Below the pieces are notes generated by a model, which ran no database searches, was not told the DNA's origin, and worked only from the letters and a program-made list of their open reading frames with translations. Below, piece by piece: positions 18,334 through 28,021 of a stretch of 64,000 nt of DNA (positions are counted from its first letter, which is position 1; each line of letters begins with the position of its first letter). Made by a program: the position numbers and the translations under genes. The DNA is from Streptomyces celluloflavus (GTDB lineage Bacteria; Actinomycetota; Actinomycetes; Streptomycetales; Streptomycetaceae): contig JOEL01000055.1 in NCBI GenBank assembly GCA_000720995.1, positions 1 through 64,000 of the forward strand, written 5' to 3'.

Positions 18334-21057
18334 ATGGATCTCCGACTGCGCGGGCGGCGCCGCTACGCGATCGCCGGCGCGCTGGCCCTGCTCATAGGGG
18401 GCGGCACCTGGACGGCTGCCTCCTCGGACGCCGCGCCCGCCGTACACCGCGAGGACCGGGTGCTGGCGATGCCTGGGACGGCGGACGGCGAGAAGAACGG
18501 CGAGAAGCAGAAGGAGGTGTCCCTCGACACCTCCTTCTTCACCGCGGCGGGGACGGACGGCGCCCGGCGGCCCGCGGTGCTGCTGGGCCACGGGTTCGGC
18601 GGCAGCAAGGACGACGTCCGGGCACAGGCCGAGCAACTGGCCCGCGACGGCTACGCGGTGCTGACCTGGTCGGCGCGCGGCTTCGGAAAGTCGACCGGGA
18701 AGATCGGACTGAACGACCCGAAGGGCGAGGTCGCCGACGTCAGCCGGCTGATCGACTGGCTGGCGAAGCGGTCCGAGGTGCAGCTCGACAAGCCGGGCGA
18801 TCCGCGCGTCGGCATCGCGGGCGCCTCGTACGGCGGTGCCATCGCGCTGCTGGCGGCCGGCCACGATCCGCGGGTCGACGCCATCGCCCCGCAGCTCACC
18901 TACTGGAACCTCGCCGATGCGCTGTTCCCGCACGGCGTGTTCAAGAAGCTGTGGGCCGGGATCTTCTTCACCACCGGGTCGGCGGGCGCAACCGCCGGCG
19001 CACCGGCCGCACCGGCCGGATCCCCCGCGGCGAGCGGCTGCGGACGGTTCACGGCGGAGCTGTGCGCGATGTACGAACGGGTCGCCGTCGCCGGTGAACC
19101 GGACGCCGCCGCCCGCGCCCTCCTGACGGCCCGCAGCCCGTCCGCCGTCGGCGACCGCATCAAGGTGCCCACACTGATCACGCAGGGCCAGACCGACTCG
19201 CTGTTCCCGCTCGACCAGGCCGACGCGATGCAGCGGACGATCCGCGAGAACGGCGCACCCGTCGATGTCGACTGGATCGCCGGCGGGCACGACGGCGGCG
19301 ACCGCGAGAGCGCCCGCGTCGAGGCCCGCACCAAGGCATGGTTCGACCGCTATCTGAAGGGCGAGCAGAAGACGGACACCGGGCCCGCGTTCCGGGTCAG
19401 CCGGAGCGGGGGAGTGGACTCCACCAACGGCGCCCTGCGACTGCGCGGCGCGAGCGGCGACCGCTACCCCGGCCTGGCCAACGATCCGCGGCGCATCGCG
19501 CTGGCCGGCCGCGAGCAGACCTTCGGCAACCCCGCCGGCGCCGGTCCGCCCGCCATCTCCGCGGTGCCCGGCGCCGGTGCGCTCGGCAGCCTCTCCGCCC
19601 TCGGCGCCGGGCTCTCCCTGGACTTCCCCGGCCAGTACGCCCGCTTCGACTCGGCGCCGCTGCGCACCCCCCTCCACCTCACCGGCAGCCCCACCGCCAC
19701 CGTGCGGCTGCACGCCAGCTCCCCGGACGCGGTGTTCTTCGCGAAGGTCTACGACGTCGGCCCGGACGGCAAACGGCAGGTGCTGCCCGCCCAGCTCGTC
19801 ACGCCCTACCGGGTCGAGGGCGCCGGGAAGGGCCGGACCGTCCAGCTGAAACTGCCCGCCGTCGACCACGACTTCGCGGCCGGCCACCGGCTGCGGCTGG
19901 TGCTCTCGGCGACCGACCTCGCCTACGCCTCACCGGTCGAACCCGCCACGTACACCGTCTCCCTGGAAGGCGGCGCGCTCACCGTGCCCACCGCGCCCGA
20001 GGTGCGCGGCGCGGCCGCCGTGCTGCCCGCGTGGACCTGGGGACTACCGGCCGCCGCCGCCGTGCTCGCGGCGCTGCTGCTGCTCACCGCCCGGCGCAGG
20101 ACGGCGGCGCCCGCCCCCGACCCCGCGCTCGCCGAGGTACCGCTGAGCATCACCGGACTGGGCAAGCGGTACGCGAAGTCCGCCGACCGGTACGCCGTAC
20201 GGGACCTGTCGTTCCGGGTGGAGCGGGGCCAGGTGCTGGGGCTGCTGGGGCCCAACGGCGCGGGCAAGACCACCACACTGCGGATGCTGATGGGACTGAT
20301 CCGGCCCGACGCGGGCGAGATCCGGGTCTTCGGGCACGCGATCCGGCCGGGCGCACCGGTGCTGTCGCGGGTCGGCGCGTTCGTGGAGGGCGCGGGCTTC
20401 CTGCCGCATCTGTCCGGGCGGGCCAACCTCGACCTGTACTGGCAGGCCACCGGCCGGCCCACCGCCGACGCGCACCTCGACGAGGCGCTGGAGATCGCGG
20501 GCCTCGGCGACGCCCTGCAGCGCGCCGTACGCACCTACTCCCAGGGCATGCGCCAGCGGCTCGCCCTCGCCCAGGCCATGCTCGGCCTGCCGGACCTGCT
20601 GATCCTCGACGAGCCGACCAACGGACTCGACCCGCCGCAGATCCGCGAGATGCGCGAGGTGATGATCCGCTACGCCGCCGCCGGCCGCACCGTCATCGTC
20701 TCCAGCCATCTCCTGTCCGAGGTCGAACAGAGCTGTACGCACCTGGTCGTGATGGACCGCGGGCAGCTCGTCCAGGCCGGTCCGGTCGCCGAGATCACCG
20801 GCTCCGGAGACACCCTGCTGGTGGGCGTCGCGGCACCGGCGGAGCTCTCCGACGCGCTGGTGGAGAAGGTCGGCGCGCTGCCCGGCGTCGCCTCCGCCGT
20901 CCGCGCCGAGGAGGGCCTGCTGATCCGGCTCACCGCCGCGGCCGGCACCCCCCAACTGCTCGCCGACCTCATCCGGCTGGAGATCCCGGTGCTCAGCGTC
21001 GGGCCGCACCGCCGCCTGGAGGACGCCTTCCTCACCCTGATCGGAGGTGACCGGTGA
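18334..21057 (+). CDS. Fusion protein: exported alpha/beta hydrolase (CocE/NonD type) plus ABC transporter ATPase
   Basis: A 907-residue two-module protein. Residues ~8-28 form a signal or anchor helix. Residues ~60-550 are an S15/CocE-like hydrolase: HGFGGSKDD oxyanion region, nucleophile Ser165 in GASYGGA, GQTDSLFPLDQAD acid loop, AGGHDGG histidine loop, then a C-terminal jelly-roll-like beta domain ending YTVSLEGG. A second hydrophobic helix at ~568-590 leads to a cytosolic ABC ATPase with Walker A GPNGAGKTT (639-647), signature YSQGMRQRL (Ser736) and Walker B LLILDEPTNGLD (Asp759, Glu760). The arrangement places the hydrolase outside and the ATPase inside. The frame is continuous with no sign of a join error. 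The permease start overlaps its stop (GTGA). The substrate is unknown. Confidence 0.85.
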   Translation: MDLRLRGRRRYAIAGALALLIGGGTWTAASSDAAPAVHREDRVLAMPGTADGEKNGEKQKEVSLDTSFFTAAGTDGARRPAVLLGHGFGGSKDDVRAQAEQLARDGYAVLTWSARGFGKSTGKIGLNDPKGEVADVSRLIDWLAKRSEVQLDKPGDPRVGIAGASYGGAIALLAAGHDPRVDAIAPQLTYWNLADALFPHGVFKKLWAGIFFTTGSAGATAGAPAAPAGSPAASGCGRFTAELCAMYERVAVAGEPDAAARALLTARSPSAVGDRIKVPTLITQGQTDSLFPLDQADAMQRTIRENGAPVDVDWIAGGHDGGDRESARVEARTKAWFDRYLKGEQKTDTGPAFRVSRSGGVDSTNGALRLRGASGDRYPGLANDPRRIALAGREQTFGNPAGAGPPAISAVPGAGALGSLSALGAGLSLDFPGQYARFDSAPLRTPLHLTGSPTATVRLHASSPDAVFFAKVYDVGPDGKRQVLPAQLVTPYRVEGAGKGRTVQLKLPAVDHDFAAGHRLRLVLSATDLAYASPVEPATYTVSLEGGALTVPTAPEVRGAAAVLPAWTWGLPAAAAVLAALLLLTARRRTAAPAPDPALAEVPLSITGLGKRYAKSADRYAVRDLSFRVERGQVLGLLGPNGAGKTTTLRMLMGLIRPDAGEIRVFGHAIRPGAPVLSRVGAFVEGAGFLPHLSGRANLDLYWQATGRPTADAHLDEALEIAGLGDALQRAVRTYSQGMRQRLALAQAMLGLPDLLILDEPTNGLDPPQIREMREVMIRYAAAGRTVIVSSHLLSEVEQSCTHLVVMDRGQLVQAGPVAEITGSGDTLLVGVAAPAELSDALVEKVGALPGVASAVRAEEGLLIRLTAAAGTPQLLADLIRLEIPVLSVGPHRRLEDAFLTLIGGDR

Positions 21058-21944
21058 CCGCCGTCACCCCACCCGCCCCGGCACCGTCGGAGCCGCCCGC
21101 CGCGCCCGGCTACCGCGCGCACCGCACCCTCCCGCTGCGCGTCGAGGCGCTGCGCCAGCTCAAGCGGCGCCGCACGCTGGTGATCGCGGCGATCCTGACG
21201 CTGCTGCCGTTCGTCCTGGTCGTGGCGTTCGCGATCGGCGGTGACCCGAGCAGCCGCAGCCGCGCCAACGGCCGGATCAGCCTGATCGACACCGCCACCG
21301 CCTCCGGCAGCAACTTCGCCGCCACCGTGCTGTTCGTCTCCGCGGGTTTCCTGCTGGTCGTCCCGGTGGCGCTGTTCTGCGGTGACACGGTCGCCTCGGA
21401 GGCGAGCTGGTCCTCACTGCGCTATCTGCTCGCCGCGCCCGTCCCACGGGCCCGGCTGCTGTTGAGCAAGCTCACCATCGGGCTGCTGAGCAGCGCCGCC
21501 GCGATGGTGCTGCTGCCGCTGGTCGCGCTCGCGGTGGGCACCGCCGCGTACGGCTGGGGCCCGCTCCAGCTGCCCACCGGCGGCGCGCTGCCCGCGGGCG
21601 AGGCGGTGCCCCGGCTGGCGGTGGTGGTCGGCTATCTCTTCGTCAGCCAGCTGGTCACCGCGGCGCTGGCGTTCTGGCTCTCGACGGTGACCGACGCGCC
21701 GCTGGGCGCGGTCGGCGGCGCGGTCGGCCTGACCATCGTCGGCACCGTCCTCGACCAGGTCACCGCACTCGGCGACTGGCGCGACTTCCTGCCCGCCCAC
21801 TGGCAGTTCGCCTGGGCGGACGCCCTGCAACCCCAGCTGGAATGGCCGGGGATGATCCAGGGCTCGGCGGTCTCGGTGGCGTACGCGCTGGTGCTCTTCG
21901 CCCTGGCCTTCCGCGGTTTCGCGAAGAAGGACGTGGTGTCCTGA
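21054..21944 (+). CDS. ABC-2 type transporter permease
   Basis: A 296-residue membrane protein with about six hydrophobic segments (LVIAAILTLLPFVLVVAFAI, FAATVLFVSAGFLLVVPVAL and others), the organisation of ABC-2/NatB-like permeases. The motif DTVASEASWSSLRYLLAAPV in the first cytoplasmic region is typical of their coupling helix. GTG 21054 overlaps the stop of the hydrolase-ATPase fusion and has GGAGGTGA before it, so the two are translationally coupled and should form one transporter. Confidence 0.87.
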   Translation: MTAVTPPAPAPSEPPAAPGYRAHRTLPLRVEALRQLKRRRTLVIAAILTLLPFVLVVAFAIGGDPSSRSRANGRISLIDTATASGSNFAATVLFVSAGFLLVVPVALFCGDTVASEASWSSLRYLLAAPVPRARLLLSKLTIGLLSSAAAMVLLPLVALAVGTAAYGWGPLQLPTGGALPAGEAVPRLAVVVGYLFVSQLVTAALAFWLSTVTDAPLGAVGGAVGLTIVGTVLDQVTALGDWRDFLPAHWQFAWADALQPQLEWPGMIQGSAVSVAYALVLFALAFRGFAKKDVVS

Positions 21945-22173
21945 CGGCGGCCCGGCCGGGGGCCTGACCGGGGGCCCGGCCGGCGCGGAGCTGACGGACC
22001 GGCTGCGCACCGGGCCGCCGCGGATCACCGCCGTCCGCGCGTACCTCCGCCCGGCGCGAGCCGCCCCGTCCGCCACCGCCGCGGGCCGGTGCCCGACCGC
22101 GGCCCGGCGGGGCGGCGAGGTCCGCCGGGAGCGCCGGGGCCCGGTCCGGTGACCCGGCGCGCCCCGGCCGCGC

Positions 22174-23193
22174 TCAGGCGGACGGCCCCTGCATCTGCGC
22201 GCTGACCCACTGCATCGTGCCCTCGTCGAGACCCTGTACATAGGTCTGGCCGCTGTGCGTACCGCCCGGCACGATCTGCAGCCGGGTCTTCACCGGCCCG
22301 TGCCCGTACTGCGCGATGAACTTCCGGACCTTGGGCAGCACCGTGCCCTCCTGGGAACCGTCCTGGAACGCCAGGTAGACCGGCGGTCCGCCGCGTGCGA
22401 TCAGCCGCCGGGCCAGCACCTCGGGGTTGTTCTCGCGCTCCGCCGTGGCGTGGCCCTTCCACAGCGGGGAGTCCGGCACGATGTCCGGGCCGTTGGGGAT
22501 GGCCACCTTGAACGTGTCCGGGTTCTGCAACACGTTCTTCAGCGCCGCGAAGCCGCCCGAGGAGGAGCCCATGATGGCCCAGCCGTTACGGGTCTTGAGG
22601 GTGCGGAAGTTCTGCCGGACCAGATCGGGCACGTCCTTGCTCAACCAGGTGCCGATCTTCGGCTGCCCCGGGATGTCGCTGCCGTCGTAGTACTGCTTGT
22701 CATTGGGGTTGAGCACCGGCATCACGACGATGAACGGGAGGCTGGTGCCCGCCTTGGACATCTGCGCCAGGCTCTCCTCCAGCTTGAGGTCCGAGCCGAT
22801 CCAGTAGTTGACGGGGTATCCGTAGGCGCCGGGCAGCGCCTCCATCACCGGGAAGCCCTTGTCCGCGTTCTCTTTCTTGTAGTACTCCGGCGGCGCCCAC
22901 ACCCACACCTTCCCGGTGAAGCCCGACTTCGGGCCGTGCAGGGTGGTCAGCGCGATCGGTGTGTTCTCCCCGGCCCCGCCGACCCGGCTCGTCTCCTGGA
23001 AGGTGATCGGGTGGGTGGGCAGCTGCGCCAGCGACCCCTTGCCCGGCGGCGGGGCGTGCATCGCCGCCCCCGCCTTCGGACCGCCGAAACGTACGGCGGA
23101 GGGCGGCGCGTCGCTCGACCCGCACCCGGCCGTGGCGGCGAGAACGGTCAGGGTGATCAGCGTGACCACCGGGGTGAACAGGGCTTTTCGCAC
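22174..23193 (-). CDS. Putative lipoprotein esterase (alpha/beta hydrolase, esterase D/antigen 85-like)
   Basis: A 339-residue exported hydrolase. GTG 23193, preceded by AAGGAGAAGG, gives a short basic start, a hydrophobic core TLITLTVLAATAGCGSS and a lipobox-like TAGC, so it is probably anchored by a lipid. The alpha/beta-hydrolase domain has the nucleophile elbow MGSSSGGFAA and a C-terminal catalytic-histidine candidate in PGGTHSGQTY. It resembles the esterase D/mycolyltransferase superfamily; substrate not known. Divergent from the FUSC gene. Confidence 0.8.
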   Translation of the reverse strand: MRKALFTPVVTLITLTVLAATAGCGSSDAPPSAVRFGGPKAGAAMHAPPPGKGSLAQLPTHPITFQETSRVGGAGENTPIALTTLHGPKSGFTGKVWVWAPPEYYKKENADKGFPVMEALPGAYGYPVNYWIGSDLKLEESLAQMSKAGTSLPFIVVMPVLNPNDKQYYDGSDIPGQPKIGTWLSKDVPDLVRQNFRTLKTRNGWAIMGSSSGGFAALKNVLQNPDTFKVAIPNGPDIVPDSPLWKGHATAERENNPEVLARRLIARGGPPVYLAFQDGSQEGTVLPKVRKFIAQYGHGPVKTRLQIVPGGTHSGQTYVQGLDEGTMQWVSAQMQGPSA

Positions 23194-23458
23194 GGGGCCT
23201 TCTCCTTGCCGAACGTGCCGGGACATCTCCCGGCTGGCCAGCAAGAGGGCGCCGCGGTGGCCGGGGGTTTCCCTTCCGGGGTGTCTGGTTGCTCGCACCG
23301 GCCGGACCGCCGTCGGCCAACACGCTGTGACCTGTGGGGTTTACGCGGAGCAGAAGACGGGTTTACCGTCATTTTCCCGGCAGCGCCGTAACCCGGCACC
23401 GGAAAAGCCGCGACAGGGGCGTTCCGAAGCGCCCGGCAACGGACCGTATTCTCTCGGT
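23194..23458. promoter_or_regulatory. Divergent promoter region with a GGGTTTAC direct repeat
   Basis: Between the divergent esterase and FUSC genes. GGGTTTAC occurs at 23337-23344 and 23359-23366, two helical turns apart, a spacing compatible with a dimeric or tandem regulator. No other structure is evident. Confidence 0.35.
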
Positions 23459-25618
23459 ATGACCTGGTCGCGCGCGCTGAAACAGACCGCCCGCTCCGGG
23501 CTGACGATCGAGCGGGCCAAACTCACCCCGGTGATCGCCGTCCGCGGCACGATCGGCGTCGCCATCGTCATCGGCCTGGCCCTGTGGTTCGGCAACCCCA
23601 CCCTCGCGGTCTCCTCCGCCTTCGGCGCGTTCGCCTCCGGTATCGCCACCTTCCAGCGCAGCATGCGGCCGCGCCCGGTGCTGGCGCTCGCCGTCGCCGC
23701 CGGCCTGGCCGTCTCCACCTTCCTCGGCTATCTGGCCGCCTCCCATATCGTCTGGTTCCTGCTGCTGCTCGTCGGCTGGACCTTCCTCGCCGGGATGGCC
23801 TGGGCGATCGGCCCGGTCACCGGCCTGGCCGGCACCCAGACCGTGGCGATCATGCTGGTCACCGTCACCCTGCCGACGTCCGTCCTGGGCGCCCTGACAC
23901 ACGCCGCCCTGATCGCCTTCGGCGGCCTCGTCCAGGCCACCCTGATCGTCGTCTTCCCGGTCCGCCCCTGGGGCGTGCAGCGCGACGCGCTCGCCGACGC
24001 GTTGGCCGCCGAGGCCGACTACGCCCGCCGGCTGCGGCACGACCCGGTCGCCCCGTTCGACCCGCAGCCCCTGATGGACGCCCGGCTGGCCTCCGCCGTG
24101 ACCCCGCGTCAGGCCAAGCGCCGCCCCGTCCAGCTGCACGGCCCGCGCGGTCTGGCCGAACGCGTCAGACCCGTCCTCGCCTCGCTCGCCGACCCGGTCG
24201 TCGGCGTACCCCTGAACGGGCCGGAACGGGACCGCGCCCGCGATCTGCTCGGCGCCGCCGCCACCGTCCTGGACGCCGTCGCGAGCGCCGTGCGGCACGC
24301 CCGGCCCGTCCGGCTGCCGCCCGAGGCCATGGCCACCCTCGAAGTCCCGGTCAGCGGCCCGATGCTCACGGGGGCCGCCCGCCGCTCCGCCTACCGCCTG
24401 ATCTCGCTGCTCGCCGACGCCGTCGAACTCACCGATGAGCCGGTCCGGGCCACCCGCCCCACCACCCCGGCCGAACGCGGCCATCTGCTGCGCCCCAGCG
24501 TGCCCCGGCTCGTACCGGTGGCGCTGCGCGCCCTGCGCCGCGAGGCGCGCTGGTCCTCGCACATCTTCCGGCACGCCCTGCGGGTCTGCGCGGTCGCCGC
24601 GGCCGGCTATCTGCTGGGCACCGCACTGCCCTTCGGGCACGGCTACTGGGCGCCGCTCACCTCCGTCATGGTGATGCGCCCCGACTTCGCCCAGACCTAC
24701 TCCCGCGGCGTCGCCCGCTTCAGCGGCACCCTCGTCGGGGTCGCCATCGGCGGCGCCATCATGGCGCTGGCCCACCCGGGGATGTACATCTGCGCCGCGC
24801 TCGCCGTCGTCTGCGTGCTGCTGATGTACCTGCTGATGCGCACCGGCGTCTCGGTGACCTCGGCCTGCGTGGCCGCGTATGTCGTCTTCCTGCTCGGCAT
24901 CGCGGGCGCCGGCTGGGAACAGACCGTCCTGGAACGCATCGTGCTCACCCTCGTCGGCGGGCTGCTCGCGATGCTGTCGTACGCGCTGTTCCCCGCCTGG
25001 GAGACGCCCAAGCTGCGCGACCGGCTCGCCGAGTGGCTGGCGGCGAACGGCCGCTACGCGCTGGCCGTGCTGGACGGCTACGCCCGGCCCGCCCAGCGCC
25101 GCCCGCGGCAGGTCCGCGAGGCCCTGCTGGACTCCCGCGCGGCCCGCGCCGCCTGGGAGGAGAGCGAGGCGCGGGCGGCGAAGGAACCGGTGCGCCACCG
25201 CGGCCTCTCGCGTTCCACGGCGGACGCGGCCAGCGCCGCGCTGGGCACGATGGGCCGGGTCACGATGATCTTGGAGGCCCACCTCCCCGGCAAGGACGCC
25301 GAACCGTCACCCGGCGCCGCCGCGTTCGCCACCGAACTGCGCGCCTCTCTGGAGCGTGCGGTGCAGGACGTACGGGAGCGGCGTGCACCGGACTGGGGCG
25401 CGCTGCGCGCCGTATGGGAGGACTGGGACGCCGGGAGCGGTGGCCAGGACGTCGCACTGCGCGCCGCCGATCTGCTCCTCGACGCCCTGGACGAGCTCGC
25501 GCAGGCGCTGTCGCGCGGACCGGGCGGCCGCAACCGGGCGGCACGCGGGCCGGAGCGGCGCGGGGACGGCGGGACGCGCGGGGAACGCGGGACGGCAGCG
25601 GCTGACGAGAACGGCTGA
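23459..25618 (+). CDS. FUSC family membrane protein (fusaric-acid-resistance-like)
   Basis: A 719-residue protein with two halves, each a membrane domain followed by a soluble region. Helices cover ~20-160 (LTPVIAVRGTIGVAIVIGLA, FASGIATFQRS) and ~365-510 (VAAAGYLLGTALPFGHGYW, MRPDFAQTYSRGVARFSGTL, a FUSC hallmark). The family includes efflux pumps for aromatic acids, but most actinomycete members are uncharacterised. The C-terminus is a long helical cytosolic tail ending in low-complexity Gly/Arg. ATG 23459 lacks a clear ribosome site. Confidence 0.83.
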   Translation: MTWSRALKQTARSGLTIERAKLTPVIAVRGTIGVAIVIGLALWFGNPTLAVSSAFGAFASGIATFQRSMRPRPVLALAVAAGLAVSTFLGYLAASHIVWFLLLLVGWTFLAGMAWAIGPVTGLAGTQTVAIMLVTVTLPTSVLGALTHAALIAFGGLVQATLIVVFPVRPWGVQRDALADALAAEADYARRLRHDPVAPFDPQPLMDARLASAVTPRQAKRRPVQLHGPRGLAERVRPVLASLADPVVGVPLNGPERDRARDLLGAAATVLDAVASAVRHARPVRLPPEAMATLEVPVSGPMLTGAARRSAYRLISLLADAVELTDEPVRATRPTTPAERGHLLRPSVPRLVPVALRALRREARWSSHIFRHALRVCAVAAAGYLLGTALPFGHGYWAPLTSVMVMRPDFAQTYSRGVARFSGTLVGVAIGGAIMALAHPGMYICAALAVVCVLLMYLLMRTGVSVTSACVAAYVVFLLGIAGAGWEQTVLERIVLTLVGGLLAMLSYALFPAWETPKLRDRLAEWLAANGRYALAVLDGYARPAQRRPRQVREALLDSRAARAAWEESEARAAKEPVRHRGLSRSTADAASAALGTMGRVTMILEAHLPGKDAEPSPGAAAFATELRASLERAVQDVRERRAPDWGALRAVWEDWDAGSGGQDVALRAADLLLDALDELAQALSRGPGGRNRAARGPERRGDGGTRGERGTAAADENG

Positions 25619-25919
25619 CGGGAAACGGCTGCGGAGAACGGCTGATGTGCGCCGCCTGACGTGCGCGGCAGCCGGCGGGCGCGCCCCCTTGGCGGACCGG
25701 GCGCCAAGGGCTCCGGGGCGCCGGCCGGCCGCTCCGGACGAGCGGGCGCCGCCCACCGGTACAGTCCGGGCAGGAACCATTTCGCCCCTCCAGTAGTCTT
25801 CATAATTGCCCGTAATTGACGCCTTTGGTGAACCACTGGTGCCGTCTTGGGCCCGCGATGTCCGAGGCCCCCCTCTCGGGGGACTGTCGTCCAGTCGAGA
25901 GAGAGCAAGCGAACTCCCC
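25619..25919. other. Intergenic region before the mreB-like gene
   Basis: About 300 bases. It starts with three degenerate ~14-bp repeats of GAGAACGGCTGA at the very end of the FUSC gene (25607-25650). The right half must hold the mreB-like gene's promoter; no convincing -35/-10 pair or other gene is visible. Confidence 0.4.
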
Positions 25920-26999
25920 ATGGCGTCCAGCACTTCGTCCGGTACGTACGACATAGGCATCGACCTCGGCACGGCGAACACCCTGGTGTACGCGCGTGGC
26001 AAGGGCGTGGTGCTGAACGAGCCGTCCGTCGTCGCCGTCAACGCCGCGGGCGAGGTCATCGCCGTCGGGGCGGAGGCCAAGCGGACCATCGGCCGCACCC
26101 CCTCCGGGATCACCGCGATGCGCCCCCTCAAGGAAGGCGTCATCGCCGACTTCGACGCCGCCGAGCAGATGCTGCGCGCCCTGATGAAGAAGGCGCTGCC
26201 CAGCCGCCGCTTCTCCAAGCCGCGGGTCGTCATCTGCGTGCCCTCGGGTATCACCGGTGTCGAGCGGCGCGCGGTCATCGACTCCGCCCGGGGCGCCGGG
26301 GCCCGCGAGGTGCATCTCATCGAGGAGCCGATGGCCGCGGCGATCGGCGCGGGGCTCCCGGTGGACGAGCCGGTCGGCTGCATGGTGGTGGACGTCGGCG
26401 GCGGTACGACCGAGGTCGCGGTCGTCTCCATGGGCGGCCTCGTCACCGCCCAGTCCGTACGGGTCGCGGGCGATGCGCTGGACGCCGCGATCAGCGCGTA
26501 CGTCAAGAAGAAGCACTCGCTGGCCATCGGGGAGCGCACCGCCGAGGACATCAAGATCGCCATCGGTTCGGCGGCCCCGACCCCGATCGGCGTCGACGAG
26601 GACGGTGAGCCCGACCACCGCGCCTCGTACACCATCCGAGGCCGCGACCACGTCAGCGGGCTGCCCCGGATCCAGGAGATCACCGAGGAGGAGGTCCGCG
26701 ACGCGCTGGCCGAGCCCGTCGAGGCGATCGTCCGCGCCGTCCACCGCACCCTCGACGAATGCCCGCCGGAGCTCTCCGGCGACATCATCGAGCACGGCAT
26801 CTCCCTCACCGGCGGCGGCGCCCTGCTGCGCGGTCTGGACCGGCGGCTGCGCGAGGAGATGGGCGTCCCGGTGCGGGTCGCGGACCAGCCGCTGGACTGC
26901 GTCGTCAACGGCACCGCCAAGTGCGTGGACGAGTTCGCGTCGCTGCACGGGCTGCTGACGGGCGCGAAGGACCAGCCGCGGCGGACCGTCCGGCTGTGA
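25920..26999 (+). CDS. mbl: MreB-like actin homologue, probably Mbl
   Basis: A 359-residue cytoskeletal ATPase of the MreB family. Phosphate 1 loop IGIDLGTANTLVYARGKG, phosphate 2 loop VVDVGGGTTEVAVVS and adenosine motif SLTGGGALLRGLDRRL are intact, and the interdomain PSGITGVERRAVIDSA is typical. It stands alone, without mreC/mreD, which in Streptomyces fits the second homologue Mbl, known to act in spore-wall formation rather than hyphal growth. ATG 25920 is chosen because the conserved domain begins right after. Mbl versus MreB is decided only on context. Confidence 0.87.
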   Translation: MASSTSSGTYDIGIDLGTANTLVYARGKGVVLNEPSVVAVNAAGEVIAVGAEAKRTIGRTPSGITAMRPLKEGVIADFDAAEQMLRALMKKALPSRRFSKPRVVICVPSGITGVERRAVIDSARGAGAREVHLIEEPMAAAIGAGLPVDEPVGCMVVDVGGGTTEVAVVSMGGLVTAQSVRVAGDALDAAISAYVKKKHSLAIGERTAEDIKIAIGSAAPTPIGVDEDGEPDHRASYTIRGRDHVSGLPRIQEITEEEVRDALAEPVEAIVRAVHRTLDECPPELSGDIIEHGISLTGGGALLRGLDRRLREEMGVPVRVADQPLDCVVNGTAKCVDEFASLHGLLTGAKDQPRRTVRL

Positions 27000-27233
27000 G
27001 GAACCGCGCGAGCGGACGCTGACGGCGGCGCCGCCACCCTCGGTGTGGTGGTGGCGGGTGTGCGCGTGACCGGTGGCGGTGTGCCGGGTGTCTGCCGTGT
27101 GACCGATGTGAGCGGTGTGACCGTGTCAGCGGTATGAGTGGTGCGGTCGGCGGCCCCTGACCGGTCGGCCGTGCCGCGCGCCTGCCCGGTCCGGCCGCCT
27201 GCCCGGTCCGTCCGTGCGCCTGCCCGGCCCGCG
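27000..27233. other. Intergenic region between convergent genes
   Basis: About 230 bases of simple GT-rich sequence (recurring GGTGTGACCG, GTGTGCGCG variants between 27040 and 27145) followed by GCCTGCCCGGTCCG repeats at 27180-27230. No gene is seen. Confidence 0.4.
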
Positions 27234-28010
27234 TCAGCTGCCGGCCGTGCGCGCCGAGAGGTAGCTCTCCAGCCCGTCGAGGATGCGCTCCAGGCCGAAC
27301 TCCAGTGCTTGGCCCCGTGCGGCGGCATCGGCCTCGACGGACGCGACCGCGGCGGCGAGCGCGGGGAACCGGTCGGAGCGGCCGACGAGCAGTTCGTTCA
27401 GCGCGGCGCTCATGACCTGCTCGGGCTCGCTCGCCCGTGCGCTGCCCACCCCCATGGACGCCGACACCTGGCCGATGGCCCGGAGGTGGCCGCTCACCAC
27501 CAGCACCGCGTCCAGCTGCTCGCCGCCGGTCAGGCCGGTGCCGGCGAGGGCGGCCACCGCGCGCTCGGTCCAGCCGAGTTCGTTGGGGCCCATGACGCGG
27601 GGGCCGACGGTCGCGCCCAGCAGCCAGGGGTGGCGCGCGAAGACCGCTGACAGCTGCCCGGCCCATTCGCGCAGCGCGGCCCGCCAGCCGTCGGGGGCGT
27701 GGCCGGCGGCGTCGGCCCGCACGGCCGGGGGTTCGCCCATCGCGGTGTCGATCATGAGCGCGACCAGCTCCGTCTTGCCCGGGACGTAGCGGTACAGGGA
27801 CATCTTGGTGAAGTCCAGTTCGCCCGCGACCCGTTGCATGGAGACCGCCCCGAGCCCGCCGATGTCGGCGAGGGCGATGGCCGTACGGGTGATCCGGTCC
27901 AGACTCAGCGCCGGTTTGGGACCCCGGCTGGGGCGCTCGCGACCGCCCCACAACAACTCGGCGCTGCCCGCCTGATCCCCGAACACGCTGCTCTTCCCGT
28001 CTCCAGCCAC
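27234..28010 (-). CDS. TetR/AcrR family transcriptional regulator
   Basis: A 258-residue repressor. After an unusual ~35-residue N-terminal extension comes the TetR DNA-binding domain: ITRTAIALADIGGLGAVSMQRVAGEL with the recognition helix FTKMSLYRYVPGKTELVALM. The C-terminal ligand domain resembles the TetR_C family of tetracycline-type regulators (RHPWLLGATVGPRVMGPNEL). It is divergent from the FAD monooxygenase gene and almost certainly controls it through the three 21-bp sites between them. Confidence 0.9.
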   Translation of the reverse strand: MAGDGKSSVFGDQAGSAELLWGGRERPSRGPKPALSLDRITRTAIALADIGGLGAVSMQRVAGELDFTKMSLYRYVPGKTELVALMIDTAMGEPPAVRADAAGHAPDGWRAALREWAGQLSAVFARHPWLLGATVGPRVMGPNELGWTERAVAALAGTGLTGGEQLDAVLVVSGHLRAIGQVSASMGVGSARASEPEQVMSAALNELLVGRSDRFPALAAAVASVEADAAARGQALEFGLERILDGLESYLSARTAGS

Positions 28011-28021
28011 CCCCGCATCCT

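Noticed and set aside
22916-23458. N-terminal extension of the FUSC protein by 181 residues
   Set aside because: The extension overlaps the divergent esterase gene and has no conserved sequence; ATG 23459 starts the membrane domain.
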